41,811 bases of DNA from an uncultured Eubacteriales bacterium (GTDB lineage Bacteria > Bacillota > Clostridia > Oscillospirales > Oscillospiraceae). Shown here one piece after another: positions 8,037 to 14,887 of the stretch. How positions within the stretch are numbered: the first letter of the stretch is position 1; each line of letters begins with the position of its first letter. The position numbers and the translations under genes are program-made. The stretch spans positions 1-41,811 of the forward strand of contig URBH01000011.1 in the NCBI GenBank assembly GCA_900546075.1. The letters are read 5' to 3'. Under the pieces are notes generated by a model. That model saw only the letters and a list, made by a program, of their open reading frames with translations. It made no database searches and was not told where the DNA came from.

Positions 8037-8065
8037 TTGCGCTTCTCCCCGGGATGTGGTAAACT
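8037..8065 (+). promoter_or_regulatory. Promoter of the TetR-type gene
   Basis: TTGCGC (8037-8042), a 17-bp spacer, then TAAACT (8060-8065). Each box matches consensus at 4 of 6 positions. It lies 35 bp before the start codon. Confidence 0.45.
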
Positions 8066-8100
8066 AATGGTATTACCGCTTCAAAAGAGGAGTGACCCCT

Positions 8101-8802
8101 ATGGCTATTACAAGTGCAAGTCTGCCTGCAAAAAAGCGTATTCTCACCGTCTGTGTGCGGCTCTTTCTGGAAAAGGGCTACAAGCGTTCGACGCTGGCAG
8201 AGATTATCAAAAAAGCGGATGTTTCCTACAGCACCTTCCAAAACATCTTTCGCGCCAAGGACGGCGTCCTGACGGAGCTGGTGGAATTCATGTTCTCCAA
8301 CCAGTTCGCCATGGCGCGGGATGAGACGGGGGCAAAGCTGCCGCCGGTCTACGTTTACGCGGTGGAGACGGCCATCCAGATGACGCTGACGGAGCTGAAC
8401 GAGAATCTGCGGGAAATCTACATCGAAGCCTACACCGAGAAGGAAGCCTCCGAATACATTCTCCGGGAGACGGCGAAGGAGCTGCACGGCATTTTTGGCA
8501 GCTATCTGCCCGACGCCACGGAGCGGGACTTTTACAATATGGAGATCGGCTCGGCCAGCATCATGCGCGGCTACATGGCGCACCCCTGCGACGAGGAGCT
8601 GACCCTGGAAAAGAAGCTGCGGCTGTTTCTCACCATGAGCCTGCGGGCGTACAACGTCCCGAAGGAGGAAGTGGAGCAGGTCATCCGGTTCGTAGAGGGG
8701 CTGGACATCCGGGCGATTGCCGAACAGGTGATGCAGAAGCTCTTTAAGGCACTGGCCATGCGCTATGAGTTTTCCCTCACGGGCATTGTACCGGAACAGT
8801 GA
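8101..8802 (+). CDS. TetR/AcrR-family transcriptional regulator
   Basis: 233 residues from ATG 8101, with GAGGAG about 9 nt upstream; a GTG at 8092 touches the ribosome site and is less likely. The N-terminal domain (KKRILTVCVRLFLEKGYKRSTLAEIIKKADVS) is a typical TetR helix-turn-helix. The all-helical C-terminal ligand domain shows no motif that reveals the ligand. No target gene is adjacent in the same direction. The neighbours are a decayed MarR gene, convergent, and a decayed response regulator, so this regulator survives in a degraded region. Confidence 0.85.
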   Translation: MAITSASLPAKKRILTVCVRLFLEKGYKRSTLAEIIKKADVSYSTFQNIFRAKDGVLTELVEFMFSNQFAMARDETGAKLPPVYVYAVETAIQMTLTELNENLREIYIEAYTEKEASEYILRETAKELHGIFGSYLPDATERDFYNMEIGSASIMRGYMAHPCDEELTLEKKLRLFLTMSLRAYNVPKEEVEQVIRFVEGLDIRAIAEQVMQKLFKALAMRYEFSLTGIVPEQ

Positions 8803-9171
8803 ACCGAAAGTGGGAAAAGCCTGCCCGGCTTTCCGCCTTGGATGCCGCGTAGAGTTTGTTCAGCGTCCCGGCAAAAGCGGCGGCTTCCTCCTTGGTCAGT
8901 GTGTTCATCAGATATTCGTAAAAGGCCGCTTCGATCTCCGCTTTGGAGGATTTCAGGCTCTCCGCCTTTTCCGTGGGGTACAGCAGCTGACTGCGCCGGT
9001 CGTTGGGGCGTCCCGGCGGACGAAGTAGCCCTTCGCTTCCAGCTTCTCCGCCTCCCGGGTGATTTCGGTGATTTTCCGTTCCGTAATATCCATGGCAGCC
9101 TCCTGAGATACATCGTGGTATGTGCAACTATTGTGCCGTGCTTCATCCCAGGATGTCATACTGAACTCCAA
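8777..9171 (-). pseudogene. MarR-family regulator, truncated and frameshifted
   Basis: The frame entering at 9171 encodes VSQEAAMDITERKITEITREAEKLEAKGYFVRRDAP, the MarR recognition helix and wing. The homology then moves to another frame, continuing NDRRSQLLYPTEKAESLKSSKAEIE and the C-terminal dimerisation helices. The junction is at GCCCCAACGACC (about 9006-9017), where a missing C in a C run explains the shift. The N-terminal about 45 residues are absent, and a 155-bp hairpin repeat begins at 9162 in their place. The 3' end overlaps the convergent TetR gene by 26 bp. Confidence 0.75.
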
Positions 9172-9318
9172 TTAAAATCTTTAGAAAAGATTTTAATTGC
9201 CCGAAAGGCAAGGAGTTCATATGAGACTTGTTTTGTGATTTCTTTCCTTATAAATCACAAAACTGGCAGCGCCATTAGGCGATGCCTTCCTGATTAAAAT
9301 CTTTGATTTTAATCAGAA
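9162..9318 (+). repeat. Multi-hairpin dispersed repeat, copy 1
   Basis: About 155 bp with an ordered set of stems. An outer pair TGAACTCC (9162-9169)/GGAGTTCA (9212-9219) encloses two hairpins (AATTAAAATCTTT with its complement, and TTGCC-cgaaa-GGCAA). Then come GTTTTGTGATTT/AAATCACAAAAC (9230-9263), GGCAGCGCC-atta-GGCGATGCC (9265-9286) and CTGATTAAAATC/GATTTTAATCAG (9290-9316). A second copy lies inverted at 27541-27694. One loop stem differs between copies by a paired change (TTGCC/GGCAA versus TTGTCC/GGACAA), which points to selection on structure. Confidence 0.85.
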
Positions 9319-9338
9319 AATAGTATCAATCGCAAAAT

Positions 9339-9372
9339 GCGCCCGTTTCCCGGTCGGTGGGGAAACGGGCGC
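9339..9372 (-). terminator. Terminator of the sigma/anti-sigma operon
   Basis: GCGCCCGTTTCCC and GGGAAACGGGCGC form a perfect 13-bp stem. On the minus strand it is followed by ATTTTGCG. It lies 16 bp after the stop of the anti-sigma-like gene. Confidence 0.75.
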
Positions 9373-9387
9373 TGTTCACGCTGTCAT

Positions 9388-10782
9388 TTAATCCGCGTCG
9401 GCTTCCAGCGTTGCGCCGGACAGCTTGCCAACGACCTCCACGGATTGTATTTTATCGATGTTGATCGCGCTGTTGAACATGTCGAGAAAATCACCGTGTT
9501 CAATGACCCGCTTGAACAGGGTGTTGTCTGTCACGCTGTCCACAACGACAAAGTCGGTGCCGTCCGTCATGTGGAAGATGAGGGTCTGGATATCGCCGCC
9601 CGGCTCCGCGTAACGGGAAGACCGGATGCGAACGCACAGGGAGTTTACATAAACATCCCCCTGACCAAAGGTCCGATGGGGCAGACTGCCGCCGTCCGGG
9701 AGGGAAACGCACACCATTTCGTCCATGTGGGCTTGCTCGTAGGCTCTTTCCGACAGTGTGATGTATGCAGCGGTGGTCACCTCATCCATCCGGTCGGCAA
9801 AAGTCTCGTCTACCAGTTCGTCTCCCCAGAGGGAACGAAACTGCTCCACCGCTTCCTCCGGTGTCAGTTCTTCCCGTAAATTTTTCTCCAGCGCCTGACG
9901 TTCTATCTCTTCCTCGCTGAGCCGGTCTGCGCTGTGGGCAGCATCATATTCATAAGCGGCCAGATAATAGTAGTCGTCATATTCTCCGGTATAGCCGGCG
10001 CTCCCGTAACCCAGCGCTTCCATTTTCTCGGCGGCTTCCTGCGGGGTAAGCTCCTGCTTCAGCCGCTCGCGAATGGCCTCTACTTCGGCGGGACGGTTTT
10101 TCTCGTATTCCTCCCATTTGGCTTCCGCCTCAAAATCCGGGAAGGATACCAGCAGATTCGTTCCATTTTGCATATCCGCCCGGAAATAGTAGGTAAACGC
10201 CAGCTGGGTGTCCGTCGTCTTTTCGGGTATCAGATAGGCATAGCCGTACTGATTGATGTTTACGGGAACACTGTCCAGCAAACCGTTCCGGCCTGGGGAC
10301 AGCTCTATCGGCGCGTCGTGGGTCAGAAGCATGGTGATAAACCCGCACTGAGTGGTGCTGTCGTAGACATAGGCATCGACCGTCAGGGTATATCCGTCCG
10401 TAGAAATACTTTTTCCTACAGGGGAAACCCATTTTTGAAGCTCCTGAGCAACGGTTTCCTCCACGGGGGACTTTTCATACCCCGGAACAGTCCATGCGGC
10501 GTTCGGCCGATCCGGGTCGGAATCTTCGAAGGGGGCGGCGCTGTCAGACCCTCCGTACAGACCGGCGATCATTTCTGCGGGACTGTCGAAAACAGTTAAG
10601 GCATAGGCCACCGCGCACCCTACCAAAAGCAGCGCCAGCGCAACGACCGCTGCAACAAGCCAGATTTTCCTTGCGGGCAGTTTCTTTGGGGCGGGTTCCT
10701 TCCGGGAATCCACCAGCTCTGCCGCCGCCAGCAGTTCCCCGTCCACGCCGGTCAGTCCCCGGAAAAGTTGATAAGCCGTCAT
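9388..10782 (-). CDS. Membrane-anchored anti-sigma-factor-like protein
   Basis: 464 residues. An N-terminal cytoplasmic segment of about 38 residues ends in a basic patch, followed by one membrane helix at about 40-62 (IWLVAAVVALALLLVGCAVAYAL) and a long extracellular part. The layout fits the DUF4179/RsgI-like regulators encoded next to ECF sigma factors in Clostridia. The outer domain contains a beta-rich region and a helical, Glu-rich stretch where the phrase ELTPxEA occurs twice (about 243 and 298), hinting at an internal repeat. Its ATG overlaps the sigma factor stop (ATGA). It probably holds the sigma factor at the membrane until a signal is sensed. The signal is unknown. Confidence 0.75.
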   Translation of the reverse strand: MTAYQLFRGLTGVDGELLAAAELVDSRKEPAPKKLPARKIWLVAAVVALALLLVGCAVAYALTVFDSPAEMIAGLYGGSDSAAPFEDSDPDRPNAAWTVPGYEKSPVEETVAQELQKWVSPVGKSISTDGYTLTVDAYVYDSTTQCGFITMLLTHDAPIELSPGRNGLLDSVPVNINQYGYAYLIPEKTTDTQLAFTYYFRADMQNGTNLLVSFPDFEAEAKWEEYEKNRPAEVEAIRERLKQELTPQEAAEKMEALGYGSAGYTGEYDDYYYLAAYEYDAAHSADRLSEEEIERQALEKNLREELTPEEAVEQFRSLWGDELVDETFADRMDEVTTAAYITLSERAYEQAHMDEMVCVSLPDGGSLPHRTFGQGDVYVNSLCVRIRSSRYAEPGGDIQTLIFHMTDGTDFVVVDSVTDNTLFKRVIEHGDFLDMFNSAINIDKIQSVEVVGKLSGATLEADAD

Positions 10783-11336
10783 TGTAAACCCTCCTTTTTG
10801 AGTGTGTCGGCCAACTGTTTTCTAACTTTTTGCAGAATGTACTTCACCTGATTGGAGGACAGCCCCGTCTTCCGGGCGATATCGTCCTTTGTACCGGCAT
10901 AGTAGTACCGGAGCAGAAAGACGGTGCGGTCTTTTTCCGGGAGCTTCCGCAGAAAGCGGTTCAGCGAGGCGGTCAGCTCCTTGCGAAGCAGCTCCGTCTC
11001 CGGGCTTTCGCTTCCGGCGACGCACTCTGCCAGCTCGTCCAGCAGCACTTGGATCTCCCCGCTTCCCCGCTTCTCGGCGGTATTTTTCCGCCAGCGGTCG
11101 ATGGCGAGATTCCGGGTGATCTTCCCTAAGAAGGTGGAAAACCGTTGGGGTCTGCGGGGCGGAATCAGCTTCCACGCGGAGTAATAGGTATCGTTGACGC
11201 TTTCCTCAGCGTCCAGAGGGTTGGATAAAATACGTTTGGCAATACTGTAACAATAAAATCCGTATTTCTGGTCAGTCTGAACAATGGCCTGTTCCGACCG
11301 GGCGAAATACAAGTCGAGAATTTCACTGTCATCCAT
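10779..11336 (-). CDS. ECF-type RNA polymerase sigma factor
   Basis: 185 residues. Sigma region 2 spans about 12-85 (YGFYCYSIAKRILSNPLDAEESVNDTYYSAWKLIPP, then FLGKITRNLAIDRWRK). Sigma region 4 spans about 125-180 (RKLPEKDRTVFLLRYYYAGTKDDIARKTGLSSNQVKYILQKVRKQL). The linker between them is Glu/Gly-rich. The ATG has AAAAGGAGG about 8 nt upstream. It is the first gene of a two-gene operon with its membrane regulator. Many such pairs respond to antimicrobial peptides or envelope stress, but nothing here identifies the regulon. Confidence 0.9.
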   Translation of the reverse strand: MDDSEILDLYFARSEQAIVQTDQKYGFYCYSIAKRILSNPLDAEESVNDTYYSAWKLIPPRRPQRFSTFLGKITRNLAIDRWRKNTAEKRGSGEIQVLLDELAECVAGSESPETELLRKELTASLNRFLRKLPEKDRTVFLLRYYYAGTKDDIARKTGLSSNQVKYILQKVRKQLADTLKKEGLQ

Positions 11337-11610
11337 GTCGCCGCCTCCTTTTTAGTGTCTTCACCTTTATACACGCAGAAAACTGGGGAATGGAAGATTT
11401 TTTCTAAAGAACCTCCTGGCAATTCTTTGTGCGGTATTGCCATAGGAAGGGACTATTCCGACATAGTCTATCCTGAATACGGATTGCGGAAGACCGGCCA
11501 GCAAAACCAGGATGTTCGTATTGTGCTTGCACCCGGTGATTGGGTCGCGGAAACTTGCGAAGCCTGTAACCGGGGGAGTTCCTGCGGGGATTCTCTTTTT
11601 GTGTACAGAC

Positions 11611-11660
11611 AAGGGGCTGCCTCAACGTGATTTTGCAAAATCACTTTGGGGCAGCCTTTT
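11611..11660. terminator. Two-tier hairpin, possible terminator of the glycosyltransferase gene
   Basis: GGCTGCC (11615-11621) pairs with GGCAGCC (11650-11656), and inside it GTGATTTT pairs with AAAATCAC. A T-rich run follows on the plus strand (CCTTTT); the minus-strand tail is weaker. It lies about 145 bp after the glycosyltransferase stop. Confidence 0.45.
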
Positions 11661-11756
11661 CAAAAAATATCTGTTTTCCTTTTTACCCGGATTCCTTCTG
11701 GAATTGACCAATACAGGATTCCTCCATTTCCCAAACTTTGAATTGGGCCAAAAATC

Positions 11757-11793
11757 CTGGCTGAGTCTTCTTGCCAAATTATGCGGTGCTGCC
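11757..11793. repeat. Partial copy of the 7680-7745 palindromic repeat
   Basis: This stretch contains CAAATTATGCGGTG followed by CTGCC. It matches the reverse complement of 7680-7706 with about three changes in 27 bases, but the second inverted arm is absent. It ends 10 bp from the glycosyltransferase stop codon. Confidence 0.5.
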
Positions 11794-11803
11794 ATAAACG
11801 CCC

Positions 11804-13255
11804 TTACAGATATCGGTCGATCTGCTGGCGCAGCTGCGATAGCTTTTCCTGTAACTTCTGGCGATTTTCCTGGGCATTCAGACGGTTCTCCTGTATCCCG
11901 TCATGCCACTGGCGGACATCCTCGTCCATGGCAGCGCGCAGCTGCTGGGGGATGGCACGAAGACGGTTGATGGCGTCCAGCGACTCTGCCGTGTCCAGCA
12001 GCAATTCGTCCACCCGGGTGTCGCGTGGGGGATAGATCCCTCGGCGGAAGTTGTCAAGCACCACCTCATAGCGACGGCAGGCATTGGCAACGGAAGTGTC
12101 CCATGAGATGTAGATTTCCCGCCGGGCATTTTCACCTACCTGCCGCAGCAGCTCTCGCTGGGGCAGCAGACGGCGCAGCATCGCCGCCAGGGAAGCGGCA
12201 TTTTCTTCGATGAAAAAACCGTTGCGCCCATCGGTAACGTCCTCGGCGGCGCAGCTTCCGGCTATCAGCACGCTGGCAAGGCCGCAGGCCGCCGCCTCAC
12301 GCACGACCAGACCGTTGGTATCGAAAGTGGAGGGAAACAGGAACAGGTCGGCACGGCAATACCATGCCCGGATAATTTCCCGGTCATAGCAGGGGGGCAG
12401 GAAGAATACCTTGTCGCCCAAACACAGTTCTTCGGCATAGGCACGGATGGCCTCTCCATCGGTACCCTTACCGATGAACACCATGCGGAAGTCCTGCCCC
12501 TCGCCTTTCAGCTGTTTCAGCGCATCCAGAATGATCCGCAGTCCCTTGTACCACATCATGCGTCCCACGAACAACAGCAGCGGCACACCCTCCGGCAGGT
12601 CAAGACCTTCGCTTACGGCGCGCACCGTCTCCTCCGGCAAGCGATCGGACGGAATGTCCACGCCATTGGGCATGACGATGTAGTCTCCCTGATAGCCCAG
12701 GGATCGGAGATTTTCTCCTGCGCCGCGGCTGACTGTCCATACCTCATCGCAGGCGGAGATGTTCTCCACCAGCAGCTTGATGGAGGCCTCCTGCAGCAGC
12801 CTGCTGTGGATGGCATTGGCAATGTCGATGTCGAACTTGGTGTGGTAGGTGAACACCAGCGGCACATGCAGACGCTGCCGCAGCATCCGGGCGAGGATTG
12901 TGGAGGTGACGGGGCAGTGGCTGTGGATCAGGTCAATGTGACGCCCCTCAACCTGTGCCATGAGCTCCGGGGACAGGGGCAGACCTGCCCGGTAGCCAAC
13001 CAGCTTCGTCGTATCGATACTGGGATAGCGCAGCACCGGAAAGGGGTAGATGCTGTCGTCGGCGTCGGGATAGTAGGGCGTTACTACGGTAGCGTCGCCA
13101 TAGCTGCGCTGAATGACGGAGGCATAGTTGGTGACCGCATTGGCCACGCCGTCAATCACCGGAGGGAAGGAGTCGTTCATGAGACATATGCTGCGTTTTT
13201 CAGTTGATAAATCAGATGCGGTTGGCAAAGTATGCGAATTTGTATTCAGATTCAT
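11804..13255 (-). CDS. GT4-family glycosyltransferase
   Basis: 483 residues from ATG 13255. The N-terminal Rossmann domain has SFPPVIDGVANAVTNYA (acceptor-side glycine loop) and IDLIHSHCP. The C-terminal domain has LLLFVGRMMWYKGL and FLFPSTFDTNGLVVREAAACGL, the EX7E-type nucleotide-sugar site. A coiled, Gln/Arg-rich tail of about 60 residues follows. It resembles the glycolipid and capsule glycosyltransferases of Firmicutes, such as alpha-glucosyl-diacylglycerol synthase, which transfer glucose from UDP-glucose at the inner membrane face. The ribosome site is weak (GGGGTGG), so a start at a later ATG is possible. It is monocistronic. Fold certain; acceptor unknown. Confidence 0.85.
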   Translation of the reverse strand: MNLNTNSHTLPTASDLSTEKRSICLMNDSFPPVIDGVANAVTNYASVIQRSYGDATVVTPYYPDADDSIYPFPVLRYPSIDTTKLVGYRAGLPLSPELMAQVEGRHIDLIHSHCPVTSTILARMLRQRLHVPLVFTYHTKFDIDIANAIHSRLLQEASIKLLVENISACDEVWTVSRGAGENLRSLGYQGDYIVMPNGVDIPSDRLPEETVRAVSEGLDLPEGVPLLLFVGRMMWYKGLRIILDALKQLKGEGQDFRMVFIGKGTDGEAIRAYAEELCLGDKVFFLPPCYDREIIRAWYCRADLFLFPSTFDTNGLVVREAAACGLASVLIAGSCAAEDVTDGRNGFFIEENAASLAAMLRRLLPQRELLRQVGENARREIYISWDTSVANACRRYEVVLDNFRRGIYPPRDTRVDELLLDTAESLDAINRLRAIPQQLRAAMDEDVRQWHDGIQENRLNAQENRQKLQEKLSQLRQQIDRYL

Positions 13256-13290
13256 ATATGTCCACCCCAAAAGTTCAGCTTGATAAAATG

Positions 13291-13341
13291 ATTGTACCAT
13301 ATGAATGTGAAATAATCTACTGTATTTATCGGAAACGTTTC
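13291..13341 (-). promoter_or_regulatory. Promoter and palindrome upstream of the glycosyltransferase
   Basis: On the minus strand TACAAT (13296-13291) is preceded by TGG, an extended -10. The candidate -35 17 bp further upstream (TAGATT) is weak. A palindrome, GAAACGTTTC (about 13332-13341), with the central CpG of LacI-family sites lies upstream of the -35. Confidence 0.45.
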
Positions 13342-13471
13342 AGGACAGACAGCAGCGGGGCCGGAGGCAATCGCTGGTGTGAATGTTGTCAGGTTGTATG
13401 GAAGTGTAGCGCTCGGCATACTGCCGGATTCCAGGCATTGTCTTCGTCTCCTTTCTGCTCATTTTTTCAAA

Positions 13472-13536
13472 GGCCAATTGTAAAATGAAGTTGGATTCCT
13501 TTTTGTCAGGTGACCAACTTCATTTTGCAATCGGCC
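13472..13536. repeat. 65-bp palindromic element
   Basis: Positions 13472-13494 and 13514-13536 are inverted repeats of 23 bp matching at 21 positions (GGCC-ATTG-AAAATGAAGTTGG on both arms). The loop is 19 bp. It lies alone in the gap between the divergently transcribed glycosyltransferase and butyrate kinase genes. It may be a miniature mobile palindrome or a terminator-like structure. Nothing else in 13301-13630 looks coding. Confidence 0.55.
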
Positions 13537-13635
13537 GCCTGATGAATCATAAACGACCGGCCTATTATACCGCCAGCAAGCATGTTACATTCCTTTTTTA
13601 CTGTTTTTTTCCGATTCTTTGCGGAAATTCTTGGT

Positions 13636-13664
13636 TTTCCATTTTAAATTCTCCTCTTTATAAT
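13636..13664 (+). promoter_or_regulatory. Promoter of butyrate kinase
   Basis: TTTCCA (13636-13641), a 17-bp spacer, then a perfect TATAAT (13659-13664), about 40 bp before the start codon. Confidence 0.55.
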
Positions 13665-13704
13665 ATTCCTATCACAAGCTGCGACTTGAAACAGGAGATT
13701 GCAA

Positions 13705-14811
13705 ATGGATTATCATATTTTAACCATCAACCCCGGCTCCACTTCTACTAAGGTAGGCTTCTTCCGGTGCGACATACCAATATTCTCTGCCAACATCCAG
13801 CACAGCGCGGAGGAGCTTTCCAAATTCCCCAAAATCACCGACCAACTATCGTACCGCACGGAAGTGATTCTGAACCGACTGGAACAGTCCGAGATCGATC
13901 TCAGTACCGCAGATGCCTTTGTCGGCAGGGGCGGAGGGTTGCTCAGCGTAGAAGGCGGAACCTACGCCGTGGACGCTTTGCTGCTGGATCACGCGCGCAG
14001 GGGCGCGAATGGCGTGCAACATCCAGCTCAGTTGGGTTCCCTCATTGCCTATTCTCTGGCAGAGCCATACGGGAAACCCTGCTTTGTGGTAAATCCTCCC
14101 GATACGGACGAGCTGACCCTCTGCGCCCGTCTCACCGGGATCAAGGACGTTTACCGTCATGTACACCTGCACGCCCTCAATTTGAAGGAAACTGCCATTC
14201 GCCACAGTGTCTCCCAGGGCAGGCAATATGAGGATTGCCGGTATATTGTCTGTCATATCGGCGGCGGCATTTCCATTTCCGCCCATGATCACGGAAAAAT
14301 GATCGACGGATTCGACATCGTCGGCGGTGAAGGCCCCATGGCGCCTACACGCTGCGGTGCCGTTCCCATAGCGGAGCTTTTGGAGCTTTTCCGGAAATCC
14401 GGCGAAGAAGGGATCCGTCCGCTTCTGACCAAAACCGGCGGCTTCGTCAGTCACCTGGGTACCTCCGACGCAAAGCTCATAAGCCAGCGGGCTGCGGAAG
14501 GCGACGCTCGTTCCAAGCTTGTCTGGGACACCATGCTGTATCAGATCATTCGCTGCATCGGCGCTATGGCTGGGGTACTCCACGGCAATGTGGACGGCAT
14601 CCTGCTGGGCGGCGGAATGGTTCACAACCCGGCTCTGGTGCAAGCCATCCGGCAGGGCTGCGGCTGGATCGCTCCCGTATACGCATACCCCGGCGAATTT
14701 GAAATGGAGGCCATGGCCGCCGGCGCCCTCCGGGTCCTGTCCGGCCAGGAGCAGGCAAAGCGGTATACCGGCCGCCCCGCCTGGACGCCGGACTCCGTTC
14801 CGGGTTTATGA
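13705..14811 (+). CDS. buk: Butyrate kinase
   Basis: 368 residues from ATG 13705, with AGGAG 9 nt upstream. The N-terminal ILTINPGSTSTKVGF, the VGRGG and HPAQLGSLIA segments, HIGGGISISAH and ILLGGGM are the ASKHA-fold signatures of the acetate/butyrate kinase family. The length and HxHxLNxK-like region (HLHALNLKETAIRH) fit Buk rather than AckA. It converts an acyl phosphate plus ADP to the free acid plus ATP in the cytoplasm. It usually pairs with phosphate butyryltransferase. Here the only phosphate acyltransferase is in the convergent operon downstream (20212-21225). A branched or other short acyl chain is possible as substrate. Confidence 0.9.
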   Translation: MDYHILTINPGSTSTKVGFFRCDIPIFSANIQHSAEELSKFPKITDQLSYRTEVILNRLEQSEIDLSTADAFVGRGGGLLSVEGGTYAVDALLLDHARRGANGVQHPAQLGSLIAYSLAEPYGKPCFVVNPPDTDELTLCARLTGIKDVYRHVHLHALNLKETAIRHSVSQGRQYEDCRYIVCHIGGGISISAHDHGKMIDGFDIVGGEGPMAPTRCGAVPIAELLELFRKSGEEGIRPLLTKTGGFVSHLGTSDAKLISQRAAEGDARSKLVWDTMLYQIIRCIGAMAGVLHGNVDGILLGGGMVHNPALVQAIRQGCGWIAPVYAYPGEFEMEAMAAGALRVLSGQEQAKRYTGRPAWTPDSVPGL

Positions 14812-14818
14812 TGCAAAA

Positions 14819-14860
14819 GATTCCCCGAGCCTGCAGAATTACAGACTCGGGGAATTTGCT
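14819..14860. terminator. Bidirectional terminator between buk and the nine-gene operon
   Basis: ATTCCCCGAG and CTCGGGGAAT are perfect inverted repeats of 10 bp around a 15-nt loop, flanked by T-rich sequence on the plus side and A-rich on the other. It sits between two convergent genes. Confidence 0.7.
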
Positions 14861-14887
14861 TATGGTCACCGCACAAGCGGCATTGCC

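Larger units (their letters stand above)
11337..11803. other. Gene-free stretch with a hairpin and a palindrome fragment
   Basis: No convincing gene is seen on either strand. The stretch carries the presumed sigma-operon promoter near 11355-11390 (a TATAAA on the minus strand without a clear -35), the double-stem hairpin at 11611-11660 and the palindrome half-copy at 11757-11793. Confidence 0.5.

Noticed and set aside
7912..8583. Minus-strand frame opposite the TetR gene
   Set aside because: Its upper part is antisense to TetR; only the short lower part carries response-regulator residues, which belong to the separate remnant.
9162..9318. CRISPR-like interpretation of the repeated hairpins
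   Set aside because: The stems differ from each other, there are no regular spacers and no cas genes.
13331..13341. Catabolite-responsive (cre) site
   Set aside because: The palindrome lacks the one-base spacing of the cre consensus (TGWAANCGNTNWCA); it was kept only as a generic LacI-type palindrome.
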